Shown: one piece after another, positions 8,904-18,754 of the stretch
Layout of the letters: every line of letters begins with the position of its first letter
How positions within the stretch are numbered: the stretch's first letter is position 1
From: Paraglaciecola sp. T6c
GTDB taxonomy: Bacteria > Pseudomonadota > Gammaproteobacteria > Enterobacterales > Alteromonadaceae
Assembly (NCBI RefSeq): GCF_000014225.1
Contig: NC_008228.1
Location: 2,232,001 to 2,296,000 of the forward strand
Reading direction: 5' to 3'
DNA length: 64,000 nt
Program-made: the position numbers and the translations under genes
Notes under the pieces: model-generated
The model's database searches: none
Seen by the model: the letters and a program-made list of their open reading frames with translations, nothing else
What the model was told of the DNA's origin: nothing

Positions 8904-10820
8904 CTAATTTGCGCTGACATCACCTTCAAGCCAGTCGTCTGTTCTAAAGGGCACCGCAGGTAAGTTTTCATTATTTGTAAGGTTGGCAATAGGGTTATTG
9001 GCCCAGGCGTAACGCACTGCAACGGGCTTGTTAATCTCTGGGTGAGAAACGATGACTGTTGCGCCTTCAATGTGCGCAAGCGCCTTACGAAATACTTTGT
9101 TAGCGCCGGCAATAATAAAGCCTTTTAATGGGGTATTGTCAGTCGTTCTGAGTCCCTCGGCGTTGTTAAATTCAAGCTTAATTGCGCCTTGATTAGTATT
9201 TGAGCGCACAAAGTCGGGGCCACTTGTCACCAGGCTATGCCCGTATATCTTGAATGCGGCTTGGCGCCACAAACGCTCTGCGACTTGGCGTTTTTGCTTG
9301 GGGTGTAAATCGTCAGCACTGCCAACGTCTATTGACACCGCCATTGCGGTATTCGGTACTGATAAGGTTTGTCGCTGGGCATCTCGCAGGTAAGCCCATT
9401 TGCTATCAGGCTGCAATTCACTTGGTGGAAGATAAGCGGATATTTGTACGAAAAAGAATGGCAATTCAGGAGCTTGAGCTCGCTCACGCCAGTTAACGAT
9501 TAAGTTGCTAAAAAGGGTGTGGTAATACTCGTGCTTGTTGATGTTGCTTTCACCTTGATACCAAATCACGCCTTGGGTGGTAAAAGGCAGTAATGGGTAG
9601 ATCATCGCATTGTACACAAAGCCTGGGGTAAAGCTGTAATTGGTCACTTTAGGCATCGGAGCTTCGATGCTGTTATTGAACCGCCAGTGTGAAGAGAGGT
9701 CGATTTTTGAGCCGTCTATGTCTAAAAATATTTGCCCTTTTTTACCGACAATCACTCGATTATCCCAGTCGCTATTAACACGCAGCGTGATAATGTTTGT
9801 GCCTTGTCGCAACAATGCTGTGGGTATAGCGTGAACTGACTCATGGGTCTTCCAGTCTTCGCTCGCTAAGTGTTGGCCGTTAATAAAGATAAAAGCGTTC
9901 TGCACGATATCGCCGAAACTTAACGTGATGGGAGAGTTGGGTAGATTAGTCAACGTGAACTCTTTGCGTAGCCAAACGAAATGATGCAACGGCGTTTTGT
10001 TGGGCAATTCTATGTTTTGCCAATGGCTATCGTCATAATTTAATCCGTTAGCTTCTTGTCGCTTTGCCCCTTCGAGATCGTCTATCCGTTGCCATTTTTT
10101 TACGTTCTTCGCTTTGTTATCAGCAAGTATTTTGGGCCAGTTGTGCTGTGCTTTAACCTTTGCACTCTTTTCGGCATACCCTGGCGTGGCAGCGACAACG
10201 TCCAAATCAATCCAAGATTCAGCCGGTGTGCCGCCCCAATTGCTCTCGATAATGCCCACAGCAACATCTTCTTGCTGTTGTAGTTTTCGAGCAAAAAACC
10301 AGGCAACCGCAGAAAAATAACCAACGGTGTGGGGCGAAGCGACCTGCCAATGGCTATCAGGTAAGTGACGCTGTTTAGTGGCAGCAACTGTATCGGGTAT
10401 ATCGAAAAAGCGAATGAGAGGCCGATTTGCCGTAATGATTTCTTGTTGATTGCCAACAACATCTCCTTTTAACTTCCACTCCATGTTGGATTGTCCGCTG
10501 GCTATCCATACTTCGCCGTAATACACATCATGTAGGGTTTTTGATTCATCAGCCTCAACTGTTAGCGTAAAAGGCCCGGCTTTATCGTGCGCTGGCAACA
10601 CGATTTCCCAATCACCATTGTGATCCGATTGGGTAAGGTAGTGTTGCCCCAATAAACTAACTGTGATTTTTTGGGCTGCAGGTGCTTCACCCCAAATTCG
10701 AACAGGTTTTTCTCGCTGCAATACCATATGGTCTGAGAATAACGGCGATATTGTCAATGCATTGACCTTGCTATTCATGCCTAGATAAAAAAGAAGTCCT
10801 AAAAGAATAAGGTGTCTCAT
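8904..10820 (-). CDS. Sialate O-acetylesterase-type SGNH hydrolase
   Basis: A 638-residue exported enzyme with a signal peptide (MRHLILLGLLFYLGMNSKVNA). The SASA domain carries the nucleophile in IASGQSNMEWKL near residue 110, a second block ESNWGGTPAESWID, and the late acid/His motif DDLHPKQKRQVAERLW. A jelly-roll insertion (about residues 285-365, WLRKEFTLTN) splits the catalytic domain, as in the large bacterial acetylesterases. These enzymes remove acetyl groups from sialic acids or from plant and algal polysaccharides such as acetyl-xylan; the second is more likely in a marine bacterium. Assignment to family is firm, substrate is not. Confidence 0.9.
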   Translation of the reverse strand: MRHLILLGLLFYLGMNSKVNALTISPLFSDHMVLQREKPVRIWGEAPAAQKITVSLLGQHYLTQSDHNGDWEIVLPAHDKAGPFTLTVEADESKTLHDVYYGEVWIASGQSNMEWKLKGDVVGNQQEIITANRPLIRFFDIPDTVAATKQRHLPDSHWQVASPHTVGYFSAVAWFFARKLQQQEDVAVGIIESNWGGTPAESWIDLDVVAATPGYAEKSAKVKAQHNWPKILADNKAKNVKKWQRIDDLEGAKRQEANGLNYDDSHWQNIELPNKTPLHHFVWLRKEFTLTNLPNSPITLSFGDIVQNAFIFINGQHLASEDWKTHESVHAIPTALLRQGTNIITLRVNSDWDNRVIVGKKGQIFLDIDGSKIDLSSHWRFNNSIEAPMPKVTNYSFTPGFVYNAMIYPLLPFTTQGVIWYQGESNINKHEYYHTLFSNLIVNWRERAQAPELPFFFVQISAYLPPSELQPDSKWAYLRDAQRQTLSVPNTAMAVSIDVGSADDLHPKQKRQVAERLWRQAAFKIYGHSLVTSGPDFVRSNTNQGAIKLEFNNAEGLRTTDNTPLKGFIIAGANKVFRKALAHIEGATVIVSHPEINKPVAVRYAWANNPIANLTNNENLPAVPFRTDDWLEGDVSAN

Positions 10821-10954
10821 TGCCGCTCCGTTATGACGTAAATAGACTCACTGTTAAACTTCTTGGTGTGATATTGCTGTTTTACGGCGAAATAGGCGCC
10901 GTTCATTTATGATATTTGCTTCTAATAATAAAGCGACTAGCGTTAAACCGATAC

Positions 10955-11422
10955 TTACATGGCATGTTGATTAAGTGAGAGAAATTCATCTTCACTGAAT
11001 TGACGTTTGAATGTGAATGCACTGGGCGATTCACTGTTATCGCGCAAAAGAGTAAGCTTGCTGATAGCTTCATCAAGGCTGGGCGTATGTCCTTGTGGGA
11101 TCCACCACAACACATAGGTGTCTACGTCACTGTGTTGAAACCATTCTTTTTTACGGCGCATAAAATCTCTGTGATGTGTCTTAAACATAAAAGCCTTTAA
11201 GGCATCAATTGATTCCCACACTGACATATTCACAATCATGTTCGGATCATCAAAAGCATGGATGTGCGTGGCATCTCCGCTGTCATCTTGTAAGCGCCAA
11301 ATAAAACCTGCGCTTGCCTCTGCTATGGCATTAATAGGCGCTAAATTATTCACAAAATCAGCCATTTCAGGTGCGTCAATTGGGTATAAAGTGGTGGCAA
11401 TATTTAATTGGGCTAACGGCAT
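10955..11422 (-). CDS. DUF3291 family protein
   Basis: A 155-residue cytoplasmic protein of the DUF3291 family, a ferredoxin-like alpha+beta barrel related to antibiotic-biosynthesis monooxygenases. The marker blocks are MPLAQLNIATTLYP, SAGFIWRLQDDSGDATHI, NMSVWESIDALKAFMFKTHH and YVLWWIPQGHTPSLDEA. The function is unknown for the family. It is followed by a YciI-like gene in the same direction, so the two may be co-transcribed. Confidence 0.85.
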   Translation of the reverse strand: MPLAQLNIATTLYPIDAPEMADFVNNLAPINAIAEASAGFIWRLQDDSGDATHIHAFDDPNMIVNMSVWESIDALKAFMFKTHHRDFMRRKKEWFQHSDVDTYVLWWIPQGHTPSLDEAISKLTLLRDNSESPSAFTFKRQFSEDEFLSLNQHAM

Positions 11423-11492
11423 CAGGGCTCCTAGTGAGTAATCGACGTCAAGTTTGTCAGTAACATCAGGTTTTGAGTTTTAAATTCTTGGG

Positions 11493-11783
11493 TTAGATAG
11501 GCTCAATGCCTGCACCTATGACAATCGCCCATTCATTCACATGCCAGTTTTTAACTAGTCCGTGGCGCACATAAGGGTCATTTTTTGCAAACTCTTCGGC
11601 GACGTTAGGTGAGGCACCTTCGAATACCAAGGCCGCGCCTAACGTAGGTTCGGTGAGTGCGCCGCCTAAACGCAGCTCACCCCGTTCGCAGGCTGCTTGG
11701 GCCAGCTTCAAGTGCTCATCTCGGTGCGCTTCACGCTTTTTTAGATAGTCAGGCTCAACATCGTACGTCAGCAGATAATACAT
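11493..11783 (-). CDS. YciI-like protein (YCII domain)
   Basis: A 96-residue single-domain protein with a ferredoxin-like fold: MYYLLTYDVEPDYLKKREAHRDEHL at the N-terminus includes the conserved Asp and His of the YCII putative active site, and DPYVRHGLVKNWHVNEW closes the domain. YCII proteins include chlorohydroquinone-type dehydrochlorinases and many of unknown role. It precedes the DUF3291 gene by 70 bp in the same orientation. Confidence 0.85.
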   Translation of the reverse strand: MYYLLTYDVEPDYLKKREAHRDEHLKLAQAACERGELRLGGALTEPTLGAALVFEGASPNVAEEFAKNDPYVRHGLVKNWHVNEWAIVIGAGIEPI

Positions 11784-12094
11784 CTCGTTCCCTATTCTTT
11801 TTATAAATTCGCAGTGTACATCTTAAAGTAGATTTCAACGTACACAGCATAGATATGAGAAATAGTAGCAAGGAAATAAAGCAGAGTGTGCAAACAGGTG
11901 TCAGTCATTATATAAATAAGGTTAATAGTGAAATGTGCAGATAAAACGTAGCTGCTGTTTACTGGCATTAAAGCGTCGTATGATGCTACCGAGTTGCGAA
12001 AAAAAAAGACCAGCTAGGCTGGTCTTGATTTCTTTAAGACTCTCTTTAGCGCTATCTTTAACACCGTAGGAATAGCGAGCAGATCGGTCGTGGA
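11784..12094. other. Intergenic region with terminator
   Basis: About 310 bp with no gene. It contains the rho-independent terminator described separately and presumably the promoter of the YciI-like gene, which cannot be placed with confidence. Confidence 0.4.
11999..12026 (-). terminator. Rho-independent terminator of the PQQ dehydrogenase gene
   Basis: On the minus strand a perfect 9-bp stem AAGACCAGC/GCTGGTCTT with a 3-nt loop is followed by a run of eight or nine T. It lies about 70 bp after the stop of the leftward dehydrogenase gene. Confidence 0.9.
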
Positions 12095-13858
12095 CTATTT
12101 AGGAAGTTTAAAAGTCCAGACGCTGCCACCTTGGTTAAAGTGTTTAACGCGCTGTGCTACATCACCACCCCAAAGTGGAACGGCGCCCCCCCAGCCTGAT
12201 AATACTGAAATGTACTGTTCTCCGTCCATTTCCCAGGTAACGGGTGAGCCAACTATGCCTGAGCCGGTATTGAACTTGTATTTTATTTCTCCCGTTTTAG
12301 CATCAAACGCGAGTAAATAACCTTCAGGGTTACCCATAAACACTAAGTTACCTGCGGTGGCTAAAACGCCTCCCCATAATGGCGCGTAGTTTTGGTAGCG
12401 CCACACTTCTTTGCCTGTTTTAGGGTCGATTGCTTTTAATACGCCTATATATCCCTCGTTGATGGGTTTAATAGTAAAACCAGCACCTAGGTAAGCAGCA
12501 CCCTTTTTATAGGCGGTAGGTTCATTCCATATGTCCATTTCCCACTCGTTGGATGGTACATAAAACAATTCGGTGTCCTTGCTGTAGGCCATAGGCATCC
12601 AGTTTTTAGCACCCAAGAAAGCAGGTGCAGACACCACGGATGTGCCTTGCGTGCCGTCTTTTGACTCCGATGGATCGCCAGGGCGGTTGCTATCCACGAA
12701 GATAGGGCGCCCATTTTTGTCTAATCCGGAAGCCCATGTGATTTTATCAGCAAACGGGAAGCCTCGAATGTAATCACCGTTCTCACGATTCAATACATAG
12801 AAGAAGCCGTTTCTATCCGCAGAGCCTGCCGCTTTGATGGTTTTGCCATTGTCTTTGTAATCGAAAGAAATCAGTTCATTTACGCCATCAAAATCCCAAC
12901 CATCGTGAGGAGTCGATTGAAAGTGCCACACTATTTTACCTGTGTCTGGGTCAATGGCTAAACGAGACGAAGAAAATAAATTGTCACCCGGGCGAAGGTG
13001 AGAGTTCCACGGGGCAGGGTTACCTGTGCCGAAGAAGAGTAAATCTACATCAGGATCATAAGTGCCGCCTAACCAAGGCGCAGCGCCACCGGATTTCCAT
13101 AAATCGCCAGGCCACGTTTGGCCGGGCTTTCCACCCGATATGCCGTTCTCGGTTTTCTTTCCATCTTTCCATATGTAACCCATATGGCCTTCAACCGTAG
13201 GGCGCTCCCACACGAGTTGGCCATTGACTGCATCGTAAGCACGCACTTTACCGACTACGCCAAATTCACCGCCGGCTACACCAGTAATGATCTTGCCTTT
13301 AACGATAATGGGAGCTGCGGTGATAGAGTAACCGGCTTTATAATCTTCGACTTTTTTCTTCCAAACCACTTTACCTGTGTCTTTATTCAAAGCGACTAAT
13401 TTGGCGTCTAACGTACCGAAAATAACGAGTTCACCATACAGGGCGACACCGCGATTGATCACATCGCAACAGGGCATAATACCGTCAGGCAAGCGGGCAT
13501 CATATTGCCAAAGTTCGTCACCCGTGTTGGCGTCAATGGCATAAACCCGAGAATACGAACCCGTGACGTACATAACGCCATCTTTAATTAAAGGTTGTGA
13601 CTCTTGCCCTCGCTGCTTTTCGCCACCTAATGAAAATGCCCAAACGGGACGTATTTCTTGCACCGTGTCGCCGTTAATTTTTGACAGGGGGCTGTAGCGT
13701 TGACCTTTAAGACCCATGCCATACGACACCACATCATCTGTGGTCGCTTGGTCATTTAAAATATCTTTGTCTGTAACGTTTGCGGATACCGCAGGGGACA
13801 GTGCAATGGATATGAGCACTGATAATGACAATACTGCTTTCATACCTTTATTGTTCAT
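12095..13858 (-). CDS. exaA: PQQ-dependent alcohol dehydrogenase, lanthanide-type signature
   Basis: A 587-residue periplasmic quinoprotein oxidising primary alcohols to aldehydes (ExaA/PedE/PedH family). A signal peptide ends near SPAVSA; a GAGGAAAT site precedes the ATG. The eight-bladed propeller shows repeats such as [16 protein letters not shown], the vicinal disulfide PCCD (Cys130-Cys131) and the catalytic Asp322 in [11 protein letters not shown]. The second Asp, two residues on (Asp324), is the known mark of lanthanide-dependent enzymes (XoxF, PedH), whereas calcium enzymes have Ala or Ser there. There is no C-terminal cytochrome domain, so electrons must go to a separate cytochrome c, encoded two genes upstream. 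Family certain; metal preference inferred. Confidence 0.95.
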   Translation of the reverse strand: MNNKGMKAVLSLSVLISIALSPAVSANVTDKDILNDQATTDDVVSYGMGLKGQRYSPLSKINGDTVQEIRPVWAFSLGGEKQRGQESQPLIKDGVMYVTGSYSRVYAIDANTGDELWQYDARLPDGIMPCCDVINRGVALYGELVIFGTLDAKLVALNKDTGKVVWKKKVEDYKAGYSITAAPIIVKGKIITGVAGGEFGVVGKVRAYDAVNGQLVWERPTVEGHMGYIWKDGKKTENGISGGKPGQTWPGDLWKSGGAAPWLGGTYDPDVDLLFFGTGNPAPWNSHLRPGDNLFSSSRLAIDPDTGKIVWHFQSTPHDGWDFDGVNELISFDYKDNGKTIKAAGSADRNGFFYVLNRENGDYIRGFPFADKITWASGLDKNGRPIFVDSNRPGDPSESKDGTQGTSVVSAPAFLGAKNWMPMAYSKDTELFYVPSNEWEMDIWNEPTAYKKGAAYLGAGFTIKPINEGYIGVLKAIDPKTGKEVWRYQNYAPLWGGVLATAGNLVFMGNPEGYLLAFDAKTGEIKYKFNTGSGIVGSPVTWEMDGEQYISVLSGWGGAVPLWGGDVAQRVKHFNQGGSVWTFKLPK

Positions 13859-14055
13859 CGTTATTTCCTCATGAAATTTTAGTTTTTTGCGTGTTTGAAT
13901 TCAGGGTCTAATTAAGGTCATTGCTGTCTATTTCATATCGTTAAAACGGAACCTTTATTAGGGTAGATGCATAGTATTCTGTGCGTTTAATTGGCTCTAT
14001 GACTCAGGCGTAGGATATTTATTCATCACTTAGTAGGAGAGCTTAAGGCGTACGT

Positions 14056-14940
14056 TCAGGGAGAGTAATATTCAGGGATTTCATATGTAATCTGGTAATC
14101 CTCAAATATTTTTCTCATGCTGCCGTCTTTCGTCATTTGCTCAACAATATCGCCTATGGCATAACCCAACTGGCGATAATCCGCCTTGACGGCCATGCCG
14201 ATGTCCCACTTTTGTTTGCCAATATTCGGGAAACCGTTTTGTGCCAAAGGATAGCGCTGGTTGTTTAAATGGCTTTGGTAGTAACTGATTTGACTGCGCA
14301 TGCCCATCACAGCATCCACTTCTTTTGCTTGCATTGCTTGTATCGCCAAAGGGATGGTGACAAATTGCTTGCTTCTGTCGCGCATGCGGCCAGCAAAGGC
14401 TGACATCAAATAAAACTGAGGGATAGAATCGTTTTCAACGCCTATATCGTGGTATTGGAAAACCGCAATTGTTGGCACAGACTCAATCGCTGATTGATCA
14501 AACACTATCTGCCAAGATTCCACGTGGTAAGGCGCAAACATATGCACTTGGCCGTTCACCAATTCACCTATGTCATCGCGTTTCAAGCTGTATTTTTTAT
14601 CGTAGGGGACCCGCAGCATTAGGTCTGCCACGGTGCGATCGAGGAAATGCCCCTTCCAGATATTATTTCGCAGGTCATCTTCTACGGACTCATCCGCAGT
14701 GGCCCATTTTAACTTGAGCTTTACGCCTAGTTGCTGGGCAATATGCTTGGCTATTTCCACATCAATGCCCAGATCTTGGCCATTTTGTTGAAACGAAAAA
14801 GGCACGAAATCGCGATAAACCGCTACCGTGATAAAGTCGGTTTGTATGATGTCATCGAAAGGGCGGGCCAGACTTGTTTGGCAGATAAACAGCGCGTAAG
14901 CCGCCCATATAACCCGATGTAAGGTTTTACTGGGTGTCAC
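14056..14940 (-). CDS. XoxJ/MxaJ-like periplasmic binding protein of PQQ dehydrogenase system
   Basis: A 294-residue extracellular solute-binding (SBP_bac_3) protein with an N-terminal signal (AYALFICQTSLA). Motifs are VAVYRDFVPFSFQQNG, GIDVEIAKHIAQQLG and DAVMGMRSQISYY. It belongs to the quinoprotein-dehydrogenase-associated binding proteins; in methanol systems MxaJ/XoxJ is a partner of the dehydrogenase and is thought to assist its activation rather than nutrient import. The start overlaps the end of the cytochrome gene by 14 bp, so the two are translationally coupled, and the dehydrogenase lies next in line. Direct role here is inferred from context. Confidence 0.85.
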   Translation of the reverse strand: MTPSKTLHRVIWAAYALFICQTSLARPFDDIIQTDFITVAVYRDFVPFSFQQNGQDLGIDVEIAKHIAQQLGVKLKLKWATADESVEDDLRNNIWKGHFLDRTVADLMLRVPYDKKYSLKRDDIGELVNGQVHMFAPYHVESWQIVFDQSAIESVPTIAVFQYHDIGVENDSIPQFYLMSAFAGRMRDRSKQFVTIPLAIQAMQAKEVDAVMGMRSQISYYQSHLNNQRYPLAQNGFPNIGKQKWDIGMAVKADYRQLGYAIGDIVEQMTKDGSMRKIFEDYQITYEIPEYYSP

Positions 14941-15370
14941 TGACAGACTCTAACCAGCTGCGAATGGCCCACAATGCTTCTTGATTGAGGTGTTCGGTCA
15001 TCTTAGGCATGTAAACAGCACCGTTTCGGACAGCCCCATTTTGCACGCGATATACGTACCATTCGTCGCCATCGTAGTCAGGGGCTAGCATGCGTAAATC
15101 CGGTGCTATACCACCAGAGACACCGCCTAAGCCATGACACCGGGCACAGTTCTGATTGTAAGCTGATGAGCCAACTCGCAAAATCTCGTCCCGATCGTGA
15201 CCTTCTACGTCACGGTACGGATTTGTGTCAGACCATTCTTCGCCTAACTCGGGTATGGTTGAGGTATCAACACTCTGCGGCGTCACAGAGCCATGTGCAG
15301 CCAAACCAAAAGAACAAGTCGTTATGGCTGCTATAAAAATGCTGCGGCTTAATGTATGTCTAATCATCAC
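14927..15370 (-). CDS. Cytochrome c of the alcohol-oxidation system (ExaB/PedF/XoxG-like)
   Basis: A 147-residue single-haem class I cytochrome c with a signal peptide (FIAAITTCSFGLAAHGS). Haem attaches at Cys75-Ala-Arg-Cys78-His79, and the sixth ligand is probably Met121 or Met124 in VYMPKM. It should take electrons from the PQQ dehydrogenase in the periplasm and pass them to the terminal oxidases. It is the first gene of a leftward unit cytochrome - binding protein - dehydrogenase, the same trio as xoxG-xoxJ-xoxF in methylotrophs. Confidence 0.92.
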   Translation of the reverse strand: MMIRHTLSRSIFIAAITTCSFGLAAHGSVTPQSVDTSTIPELGEEWSDTNPYRDVEGHDRDEILRVGSSAYNQNCARCHGLGGVSGGIAPDLRMLAPDYDGDEWYVYRVQNGAVRNGAVYMPKMTEHLNQEALWAIRSWLESVSDTQ

Positions 15371-15666
15371 CGTTTATCCTCTTTGTATGTAACTGGTTAG
15401 TCATTTAATCAACGAGGGTTAGCTTACCCATCTACGGGGCATTCACACATTGCACTTTAGCTAGATTAAATCTCATCCTTTAGGATGATTTTTAACAAAG
15501 TTTCTCAGCGAAAACACACTTAACTCTTTAAATTCATGCGGTTAGCGGATGTGGCCTAGAATTTCCAACAGGGGTGTTCTTCTATATGCTGATGTTAAAA
15601 GTCGTTTTAGCATGAACTGTAGTGTGCAAAGTAATGTGAAATTTAGCGTAAGGAGAAGAGCGGACT
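15371..15666. promoter_or_regulatory. Divergent control region of the alcohol-oxidation locus
   Basis: A 296-bp gene-free region between the leftward cytochrome/dehydrogenase unit and the rightward ABC/beta-propeller unit. It must hold both promoters. A strong AAGGAGAAG ribosome-binding site lies at its right end before 15,667. I could not recognise a specific operator; the LuxR-type regulator at 30,298 is the obvious candidate to act here. Confidence 0.5.
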
Positions 15667-16884
15667 ATGAACACGCAAACAAGCCGTTTAAAGAAGCAGA
15701 AAATAAGCGTTATTAACCGTCTCACTTGGGTTTTGTCTACGGTTTGTATTTTGCTATGGAATGGCCATTCGGTCGCTAAAAATGTTCCCCTTAGCTATGA
15801 GGTGAATTATTTGAAGCTATTGAACGCGCCCGTGGCAACGTTCAGCAATATCAATGTGTTACCTGAAAACAGTGGTTTGCCTGGCGCGCAGTTAGCGGTG
15901 GCTGATGCTAACTCAACAGGTAAATTCATTGGTCAATCTTTCACATTATCTCAGTTTGAGTTGCACGCTCCTCAAGAAGTGCTCAAGCGTATTGATCAGC
16001 AGTTTAAAAAGGGTGTGTTTGTATTTCTTGTCAGTGCGGACAGCGGTGTGTTTGAAACCATAGACAAATGGGCGAAAAACAAACCTGTGCTGGTGTTTAA
16101 TGTCAGTGAGCCGGCGGATGATATGCGCCACACCTTGTGTTTGTCATCTGTGTTACACACAGTCCCAAGTTACCGAATGAAGTCAGACGCATTGGCACAA
16201 TGGCTTGTGGCAAAACGGTTATCTAAAATACTGTTGATCAAAGGCAAGGGAGTGGCCGATGAGCATATAGCATATGCGTTTTCTCTTGCAGCGAAACGTT
16301 TTGGATTAAACATTATCGAACAAAAAGTGTGGGACTTTAACACTGACTTGCGCCGCAGTACTCAGCAAGAAATTCCGCTATTTACCCAAACTTCGCGCCC
16401 CTATGATGTGGTCTTTGTCGCTGATGCTCACAAGGACTTCGCCGAATTCATTCCTTACAACACATATTTGCCAAGGCCAGTTATCGGTTCAGCAGGGCTA
16501 GAAGCACTGGCATGGCATCGAGTCATAGAGCAGTGGGGGGCGGCGCAATTGCAAAGTCGTTTTCGCAAAATGGCGGCAAGAGACATGAATGAATTAGATT
16601 TCAGTGCTTATTTGGCAGTGCGAAGTGTCGCTCAAGCGGCCCAGCAAACAGGTTCAGGTAAACCGGCAGAGTTGATTGATTATATTCATTCTGATGACTT
16701 TGAATTGGCTGCATATAAAGGGCGTAAGCTCAGCTTTCGTTCATGGAATGGTCAGTTAAGAATGCCTTTGGCGTTGGTGCAACCCAACGCTTTTGTGTCT
16801 GAATCGCCCCAAGCGGGCATGCTACATCCCACAAACGAACTTGATACCTTGGGTTTTGATGCACGCGAGATGCGCTGCGAATGA
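15667..16884 (+). CDS. PQQ-system-associated ABC transporter substrate-binding protein
   Basis: A 405-residue type I periplasmic binding protein with an N-terminal signal (LTWVLSTVCILLWNGHSVA). It fits the group of ABC binding proteins found only beside PQQ alcohol dehydrogenases (the pedABC-type system): VPLSYEVNYLKLLNAP at the start of the domain, DKWAKNKPVLVFNVS and IGSAGLEALAWHRV inside. The gene overlaps or abuts the beta-propeller gene, then the ATPase and permease genes follow in one unit. The ligand is unknown. Confidence 0.85.
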   Translation: MNTQTSRLKKQKISVINRLTWVLSTVCILLWNGHSVAKNVPLSYEVNYLKLLNAPVATFSNINVLPENSGLPGAQLAVADANSTGKFIGQSFTLSQFELHAPQEVLKRIDQQFKKGVFVFLVSADSGVFETIDKWAKNKPVLVFNVSEPADDMRHTLCLSSVLHTVPSYRMKSDALAQWLVAKRLSKILLIKGKGVADEHIAYAFSLAAKRFGLNIIEQKVWDFNTDLRRSTQQEIPLFTQTSRPYDVVFVADAHKDFAEFIPYNTYLPRPVIGSAGLEALAWHRVIEQWGAAQLQSRFRKMAARDMNELDFSAYLAVRSVAQAAQQTGSGKPAELIDYIHSDDFELAAYKGRKLSFRSWNGQLRMPLALVQPNAFVSESPQAGMLHPTNELDTLGFDAREMRCE

Positions 16885-16910
16885 GCCGCCAATATCACCA
16901 GAGGTCACAT

Positions 16911-17900
16911 ATGAAAAAGAACGTTTTGAATATATCGCTAATGCTGGGGATGTTGCTTGGCTGCAATGTAATCACTTTGGTACACGCCCAAGAACTCGCT
17001 TACGTTTCCAATGAAAAGGACAACACGATTTCGGTCATCAATCTTGCACAGCACAAAGTGCTGCGAGAGTTTGACGTTGGTCAACGACCCAGAGGGTTGG
17101 TACAGAGCCATGATGGCACTATTGCTTATCTGTGTGCCAGTGATTCTGACAGTATTCAGATCATTGATTTAGTTAATGAAACCGTTATAGGAGACTTACC
17201 GTCAGGAGAAGACCCCGAAACCATTGCGCTGCATCCCAATGGCAAAATCATTTATACCTCGAACGAAGATGATGCCCTGCTCACGGTAATTGATATAGCA
17301 TCGAGACAAGTGATTACACAAATCGATGTGGGTGTAGAGCCCGAGGGGCTAGCTGTCAGCCCCGACGGTAAACTGGTTGTGGTTACCTCGGAAACAACCA
17401 ATATGGTGCACTGGATAGACACAGAAACCTACGAAAACATCGATAATTCATTAGTCGGCGCACGCCCCAGATCGGCAAAGTTTTCACAAGATGGCAAGCA
17501 GCTCTGGGTTAGCTCTGAAATTGGTGGCACCTTGAGCGTGTTTGACGTTAATACCCGTCAGGTTATTCATGAATTTACTTTCGCTATTTCAGGGGTGCAT
17601 AGGGACAAAGTACAGCCAGTAGGGGTAGAGTTAAGCGGTGACGGAAAAACAGCATTCGTTGCACTTGGCCCAGCCAATCATGTGGCGGTCATTGATGTGC
17701 CTAGCATGAATATCGAAGAATATTTACTGGTAGGCAGACGGGTTTGGCAACTGGCGTTTAATCAAGACCAAAGCAAGCTGTTAACCACCAATGGTGTTAG
17801 CGGGGATGTGTCGGTAATCAATATTGCAAAGCGTAAGGTCACGCATTCTATCAAAGTAGGGCGTTACCCATGGGGCGTAGTTGTGCGTGGTGCGCAATGA
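16911..17900 (+). CDS. PQQ-system-associated beta-propeller (YVTN) protein
   Basis: A 329-residue exported protein; the ATG at 16911 is preferred over 16881 because of GAGG spacing and because it gives a proper signal peptide (MLGMLLGCNVITLVHA). The mature part is a seven-bladed propeller of about 42-residue repeats with the YVTN-type cores (AYVSNEKDNTISVINL, IYTSNEDDALLTVIDI, KLLTTNGVSGDVSVINI). Such proteins accompany PQQ-dependent catabolism loci; the function is unknown. The stop overlaps the next start (ATGA). Confidence 0.88.
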   Translation: MKKNVLNISLMLGMLLGCNVITLVHAQELAYVSNEKDNTISVINLAQHKVLREFDVGQRPRGLVQSHDGTIAYLCASDSDSIQIIDLVNETVIGDLPSGEDPETIALHPNGKIIYTSNEDDALLTVIDIASRQVITQIDVGVEPEGLAVSPDGKLVVVTSETTNMVHWIDTETYENIDNSLVGARPRSAKFSQDGKQLWVSSEIGGTLSVFDVNTRQVIHEFTFAISGVHRDKVQPVGVELSGDGKTAFVALGPANHVAVIDVPSMNIEEYLLVGRRVWQLAFNQDQSKLLTTNGVSGDVSVINIAKRKVTHSIKVGRYPWGVVVRGAQ

Positions 17901-18754
17901 ACAAGCCATCAGACGCGAAGCTTAACCCGGTTGGGCAAAAAATTTCGAACAACAACCAACCCAGTCATAAAATAACCCACTCCAGTATCGAGGTGCGAAA
18001 TTTGTCATACCGCTATGGCAAAAAGCGCGTGCTTGATTGCGTGAATTTAACCCTACCACAGGGTATCAATATTCTGCTTGGACCAAACGGTGCGGGTAAA
18101 AGTACCTTATTTTCTTTGCTTACCGGTTTAAAGTCTGCCCCGGGAGCTAACGCAAGCGCCAACAAACGCCTTGCTGACCATGAGGCCAATAGTGACATCA
18201 AAGTATGTGGTTTGAGCCTGCAAAGCGCCCGCAAGGACATCATGCGGTCAATGGGAGTGGTGTTTCAACAAAACACCTTGGACCTAGATTTAACCGTTCA
18301 ACAAAACTTGTTGTACCACGCATCGCTGCACGGTATTTCGTCGGCGAATGCTCTGAGTAATATTGGTGACATACTGTTGGGGTTATCCCTCAATGACAAG
18401 CTGGCTGTGAAAGTCAGAGCCTTGAATGGGGGCCATCGCCGGCGGGTAGAAATAGCCCGAGCCCTGTTACATCAGCCTAAGGTACTATTACTTGATGAAC
18501 CTACCGTAGGGCTTGATATAGAGAGCCGCGCGCTGATCATCAAATACGTGCGCACCTTAACCCAGCGACAAGGCCTTTGTGTGTTGTGGGCGACGCATCT
18601 GATGGATGAAGTCAGTGCACAAGACAGCTTGGTTGTGCTTAATAGTGGGCAAGTTAAAGCGCAAGGGGTTACCCGAGATTTATGTGCCCAATTCGATGTC
18701 GATGATGTGCCTCAGCTTTACCGTACGTTAACCGCCAGCATGGAGGCACTATGA
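17897..18754 (+). CDS. PQQ-system-associated ABC transporter ATPase
   Basis: A 285-residue ATP-binding subunit starting at the ATG that overlaps the previous stop. Walker A is GPNGAGKST (about residue 65-73), Walker B VLLLDEPTVGLD, and the H-loop WATHLMDE. The signature motif is LNGGHRRRVE rather than LSGGQ, a variant seen in this PQQ-associated group. It pairs with the ABC-2 type permease encoded next, an arrangement typical of exporters. An unusual N-terminal extension of about 40 polar residues precedes the domain. Confidence 0.92.
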   Translation: MNKPSDAKLNPVGQKISNNNQPSHKITHSSIEVRNLSYRYGKKRVLDCVNLTLPQGINILLGPNGAGKSTLFSLLTGLKSAPGANASANKRLADHEANSDIKVCGLSLQSARKDIMRSMGVVFQQNTLDLDLTVQQNLLYHASLHGISSANALSNIGDILLGLSLNDKLAVKVRALNGGHRRRVEIARALLHQPKVLLLDEPTVGLDIESRALIIKYVRTLTQRQGLCVLWATHLMDEVSAQDSLVVLNSGQVKAQGVTRDLCAQFDVDDVPQLYRTLTASMEAL

